A stretch of DNA of 64,000 nt. Origin: Austropuccinia psidii (taxonomy: Eukaryota; Basidiomycota; Pucciniomycetes; Pucciniales; Sphaerophragmiaceae). Under the pieces are notes generated by a model. The model was given only the letters and a program-made list of their open reading frames with translations. It had not been told where the DNA came from and did no database searches. The stretch spans positions 62,001 to 126,000 of the forward strand of contig JALGQZ010000005.1 of the NCBI GenBank assembly GCA_023105745.1. The letters run 5' to 3'. Each line of letters begins with the position of its first letter. Within the stretch, counting starts at the first letter, position 1. This document shows, in pieces, positions 60,339 to 64,000 of the stretch. Made by a program: the position numbers and the translations under genes.

Positions 60339-60657
60339 AGAATAATTTTATAAGTTTTTGGATGTGAAAAAGCCATGTGTAAAACAATATAAAATTAAGC
60401 TAAATTCATCAATGCAAAAGATTTTAAAGACAATTTCAAAAAAAAAATAACGTTAAATTTAAAGAAAAGAAATAATTAAATTAATATATCTTAGAGCTTA
60501 AAAATATATTAATTAAGGGTACAAGTCTCAAATAAACACGGCCAGGCCCCCAAATTTAGGATTTTGGTAGGTATGGTGGTTTTTTAAAACAGAAAAATGA
60601 AGTCTAGAATAAGAATAAAGCCAAGTCTGTAGATAAAATCACAGCCAGGCCCTCAAA
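60339..60657 (-). other. F1-b leader with duplicated primer-site motif
   Basis: No gene. On the minus strand the primer-site-like motif occurs next to the LTR (60640-60657, TTGAGGGCCTGGCTGTG) and again about 100 bases downstream (60538-60556, TTTGGGGGCCTGGCCGTG, identical to F1-a). Between them is a stretch not found in F1-a. Confidence 0.55.
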
Positions 60658-62502
60658 TGTAAGATTTGTCTATGAAACTGTTGATAATATTACTATTAAT
60701 CAACAGTATTATGACGTTTCTTATGAAATATCAATAAAAATTACTATAGCCACAATTAAATAATTAAGTAATTAATTGTTTCTTTTACTTTCTATACACT
60801 ACTAGTGATTATAACAGTAAGCAGTAATTGTCTACAATAATTAATTACAAGAAGTATTTAATAATAAAACTTCTTTATTAAAATAATAAAATTGTTCTAA
60901 TATATAATTATCTTTTGCAATAATAATTATAAATATAATTCTTGAAGAAAACTGTTAGTAGAGAAAAACCTTTAAGAATTAAGACAAAACCCTCACTAAT
61001 ACTCCAAAGAACTTATTAAATGATAATATTAGAGGAATTTGACGTATAATTGTGAACTTAAAGTATCAAAATTGTTTATAAAAAGACTACAACAATATAT
61101 AGTTGATTTCCAAGATTTCACGTATTTCTGATTGTTTCTGAAAGAATAAAACACTTAAGAAAATATTAAGTAATACTTACTTGTTGGTAATAATGTGATG
61201 ATTTGGAAAAAAACAGCAAGAGGAGGCCTCTTTTAAGTGTATGACAGCACGCAGAGGAATTCCATGGAGCAAACTGAAAACTCAGTGATTTAGAAAAAAT
61301 TAATCCTTTTTGGATTAATGATTTCATCATCTGTTGTCATGTAAGATTATCATAATTACTCAATTGATGCTGTTACGTGACTACCAAACCAAATATGGTT
61401 AAGAATAAAAGGAGTAACAACTGTAAATCTTCTTTTATTTCAAAATAAACCTTATTTTTTCAAAGCTATCAATGTTATTGGAAATTTCATCATAGGTTGT
61501 ATTTTCTGTGAATTTTTGAAGATTCAGTATTTCATGTAGAATTAGTAAAAAATGGACTGTATGTAAACCTTTTAATTTTACTTATAAAACCGTAATTCTT
61601 TTTGGTTTCTTTATGGATAATATGTTTCTCCATATTTCCTGAAAGATTAAGAAAGATTCATTAATAATTGTAATTTTAATGAATTTGCAAGGTTTTACCT
61701 CATTTCTACGTAGAATTGCAAATAGAAGTATATTACTGTTTCTATGAGGTAAATCAATGGATACTAGTCCAAAAAGGTTTTTAATTACTCTTTTAGGGTT
61801 TATCCATGAAAAATAATTAATAATACCATGGTTACAGGAGTCTAAGCTGCTCTTTACCTCCTTGGCACGTCAAAATTGCAGCTTATTTGCTATTTTCTTA
61901 TGATTTAATGAGATTTTAACTTGGTAACAAAGTTCAAAAATGGTTTTAGTATACTAATTGGGCCAAGATCAGCCATGGATTCAAGCTTTAGAGCTGTCCA
62001 GGCCTCAGAGGCCTCAGAAGTTGGGTACCCTGGCTCTCTTGGATGTCAGACTTCAAGACTAATATCCACTATGGGTGTACCAAACGTGGATGTAAGGATA
62101 CCATAATATTAAGTGCCACAAACATGCATAACACTATTCTTAGTGTAAATGTAACATGTTATTTCTCACGTTCCCATTATTTTGGCGTGAAATTGAGAAA
62201 AACAAAAATTTTCACAATTCTTTTATGTGGTATTGAAGTATTTTCCATATTACCACGTCTTAGAGTTAATTTAAGCTTATTCACTCTATGGAGTTACCCT
62301 AGGTGAATCTTTGTGTAGAATCCAACTCTGGTTGTAAATCCATGAGCTTACTCACTCACAAAAAAGTTATTCATCTTTTCTGAAATAAAAAATGATGAAT
62401 TTTGAATATATGCATGACTTATGGGTTATGCATAGTTCAAAATTTATTTTTAAAGATAGTTGTAGCCTATTTAGGTATGTAAGATATACCTCAAGGCCCA
62501 AA
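60658..62502 (-). repeat. 5' LTR of F1-b
   Basis: TGTAAGATTTGTCTATG at the left; the right end is decayed (AAGGCCCAAA for AAGGCTCACA). 1845 bp. The AGATG duplication follows at 62503-62507. Shorter than the F1-a LTRs by small deletions. Confidence 0.82.
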
Positions 62503-62507
62503 AGATG

Positions 62508-63154
62508 TATCTTCCCTTTTCATGAAGAAAATTGGTCATGGAACTCATTTTCAAAATTGCATGGGCCTTTGTAATCAAGTAATATACTTTTCACTTTCAC
62601 TGTTAGTCTTACTATCATTTTTATTATTTACCTTGGGATTCATTTCTCAGGTTATGTATTCATCCACTGAAAGGTCTTTCAAAGACAACTGGAAGAAGCT
62701 TCAAAAGCAAGTCAAAAATTCTGAAGTCTTGCAATATTTGTAAAATACCTGGCTTCCTCTAAAGGATTATTATGTGCCAGCCTGGACCAACCACCATTTC
62801 CACCTGGGTGTGGGTTCCACCACAAGAGTTGAAGGTGTGCATGCCATGGTCAAACTTTGGCTCCAAAAGTCCACTGGTACTATCCTGGACATAGTTGGGG
62901 CTCTCCACATGGGTTTCAGAAAACAATTTATTGAAATAATCAACAGAATATCCAAAGAAATGATTTTCCATGTCAAGAATCTTCCTCCATACATCTGTGC
63001 TCTCAATGGCAAGGTGTCTCATTATGCCCTTCAGATGGCCTTTGAAAATTTCAAACCCAAATTTCCTCCCAGTGAAAAATGCACCAAAAAGTACAACAAT
63101 TATCAAGATATTCCTTGCAAGAATAAGACTCAACAGGAGTTTTCCAAGCACTAA
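62508..63154 (+). pseudogene. MULE-B transposase, C-terminal catalytic part
   Basis: Continues the frame from 43012 (KDVSSLFMKKIGHGTHFQN). A 72-nt intron at 62579-62650 (GTAATA to TTCTCAG) joins GLCNQ to VMYSSTERSFKDNWKKLQK in phase 0. After one in-frame TAA near 62741 come PAWTNHHFHLGVGSTTRVEG and HAMVKLWLQKSTG, the conserved segment with the third acidic catalytic residue (Glu in RVEG-H), then LPPYICALNGKVSHYALQ. The stop is at 63152-63154. The usual following SWIM-like CxCxH motif is not clear here. Confidence 0.75.
62579..62650 (+). other. Probable intron in MULE-B transposase
   Basis: 72 nt, GTAATATAC at the donor, pyrimidine-rich, TTTCTCAG acceptor. Removal keeps the frame and restores a continuous conserved segment, while the unspliced frame gives a hydrophobic low-complexity insert (FSLSLLVLLSFLLF). 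Confidence 0.55.
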
Positions 63155-64000
63155 AGGCTTCAGATATCAGACTTCCATCCTCAGTGGAATTTAAATTTGC
63201 CTGTGAGAATTTTTGAGCTTTAAATTCTTATTTTTTTTCTTATTAACTGATTTTCTTTGTCATTTTCTGCTCAGACTGGATATCAGGGTGATGATCAAAG
63301 TTTTGAGAAAGAAAGAATGAATGAATCCAAAAGAATAATTGAATATATTGAGGAAGACCATTTTCAAAGAGCAATGCAGAAATCACCCCGATTCTTCAAC
63401 ATTTTCCAGATGTTTTGACTGTAAAAGTCCCATTTGATCAAATTCCCAAGAGTCAAGAGGATGATCAATATTATGAAGACCCACTTGAATGCAAGAATAT
63501 CTGGGGAAGACCTCAAGAATAAGAATAAAAATAAAAATAAAAGAGAACCATTAAGATTTGAAATCATTGAAAGCAATTCAAGAGAAGAGGAAGACCCCCA
63601 TCAAAAGTGACCAGCACAACAGCATCAAGATCACAGTCATTTTCATTCTCTCCAATCATGGAAGTAGATTAATCTGAAGATTCTGAAGATTCTGAGGCCT
63701 CATTATCAAAATTAATAAGTTCATCAGAATCACTACCCTCAGATACTTACCTGGATGAATATGGCAAATCAGGAGTCACTGTTAGAAGTTCTAGAAGATT
63801 GGCAATGGGTAGCAAGACCTCACAAATAAATTACCACAAGCCTTCCACAAGTTTGAAGATATATGATGCAATTTACTTGACCTGTGAGAATTGTCAAAGA
63901 AATTATCACACAAGTGATGAATGCTCCAAGCTCTTTGTGAGTTGCTGATTCTTTTTAATGTATCTTTTTGTTTATTTGAATATTTGTTTATTCGTTGACC
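63155..64000 (+). pseudogene. MULE-B transposase tail with CCHC zinc knuckle
   Basis: A second 72-nt intron candidate lies at 63203-63274 (GTGAGA, TTAACTGAT branch-like, TGCTCAG). Beyond it are acidic, Ser-rich stretches (EDSEDSEASLSKLISSS, with a stop before) and YDAIYLTCENCQRNYH then TSDECSKLF, a C-x2-C-x4-H-x4-C knuckle at about 63880-63920. Zinc knuckles at the end of MULE transposases are known. Frames are broken and the 3' end of the element is not reached. Confidence 0.5.

Larger units (their letters stand above)
43013..62502 (-). mobile_element. Gypsy element F1-b, minus strand, twice interrupted
   Basis: 3' LTR 43013-44550 plus 52940-53292; internal 53293-55759 plus 57675-60657; 5' LTR 60658-62502. 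The target duplication AGATG is exact (43008-43012 and 62503-62507). It is interrupted by the F2 element (in its 3' LTR) and a solo LTR (in its RT). Its own length is about 9.2 kb. Pol is nearly complete in order but has many stops; the gag start and ORF-X region are deleted. Confidence 0.88.
31336..64000 (+). mobile_element. MULE transposon B, split by two gypsy insertions
   Basis: Own sequence: 31336-32740, 42996-43012 and 62508 to the window end. Two gypsy elements were inserted 17 bp apart in opposite orientation (32741-42990 with ATTTG duplication; 43013-62502 with AGATG duplication). It begins GGGGTATTGGTAAACACATG like copy A, and sits in an F2 LTR. The 3' terminus lies outside the window. 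The transposase is disrupted, so it could not move by itself. Confidence 0.8.

Noticed and set aside
62392..62743. Two short plus-strand ORFs with a hydrophobic stretch, possible membrane peptide
   Set aside because: The hydrophobic run is the translated intron 62579-62650, and the other frame crosses from the LTR into the MULE.
1..64000. CRISPR array, rRNA, tRNA, riboswitch or bacterial operon
   Set aside because: No regularly spaced short repeats, no recognisable RNA gene, and the content is eukaryotic retrotransposons throughout.

Overview
The window looks like a gene-poor, repeat-packed piece of a fungal nuclear genome. I see no host housekeeping gene, tRNA or rRNA. It is AT-rich and very poor in CG dinucleotides. 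Nearly everything can be assigned to Ty3/gypsy retrotransposons with very long LTRs (about 1.4-2.2 kb), to a Mutator-like (MULE, FAR1-type) DNA transposon, and to a LINE-like remnant. The Gag-Pol style, the AT richness and the density of nesting remind me of rust fungi (Pucciniales), especially the very repetitive Austropuccinia psidii genome. That identification is from memory of family style, not from a search.

Left part (1-31335). The 3' part of an LTR (1-679) abuts a minus-strand MULE fragment (680-1680). Next comes a minus-strand LINE-like RNase H remnant, split by a solo LTR (2387-4545). A plus-strand gypsy element of family F3 starts at 4764. It is interrupted inside gag by a solo F3 LTR (7712-9508) and inside the Gag zinc knuckle by a family F5 LTR (10908-20663). 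That F5 LTR was itself hit by a solo F4 LTR (11554-12977) and by an almost complete minus-strand F3 element (13047-19857). The plus F3 element resumes at 20669 and stops at 21935, against another F5 LTR. Then follow a truncated minus F3 gag plus LTR (22697-26287), a very decayed plus-strand F4 pol (26288-29378) with the start of its LTR, and a minus F2 LTR (29619-31335).

Right part (31336-64000). This is one MULE transposon broken by two gypsy insertions only 17 bp apart. An apparently intact 10,250-bp F1 chromovirus-like element (32741-42990) carries identical-length 1923-bp LTRs, an ATTTG target duplication and a single uninterrupted 1900-codon gag-pol frame. A minus-strand F1 element (43013-62502, duplication AGATG) carries a whole F2 element in one LTR (44551-52934, duplication GTATA) and a solo LTR in its pol (55760-57669, duplication AATCT). 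With these removed, the transposase reading frame is continuous through both insertion points and runs on to 63151. Later exons end in a CCHC zinc knuckle near 63880-63920.

How the parts work together: the only element that looks able to act is the F1 copy at 32741-42990. It has Gag, protease, RT, RNase H, integrase with DD35E, and a C-terminal chromodomain-like segment. The other copies could at most be mobilised in trans. The most unusual point is a second open frame (+1 relative to Gag) at the start of gag. Its protein is recognisably conserved between the three gypsy families F1, F2 and F3, and each family also carries a small upstream exon-like segment bounded by AG and, in the undamaged copies, GT. 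This suggests a spliced or frameshifted extra product that ordinary annotation would miss.
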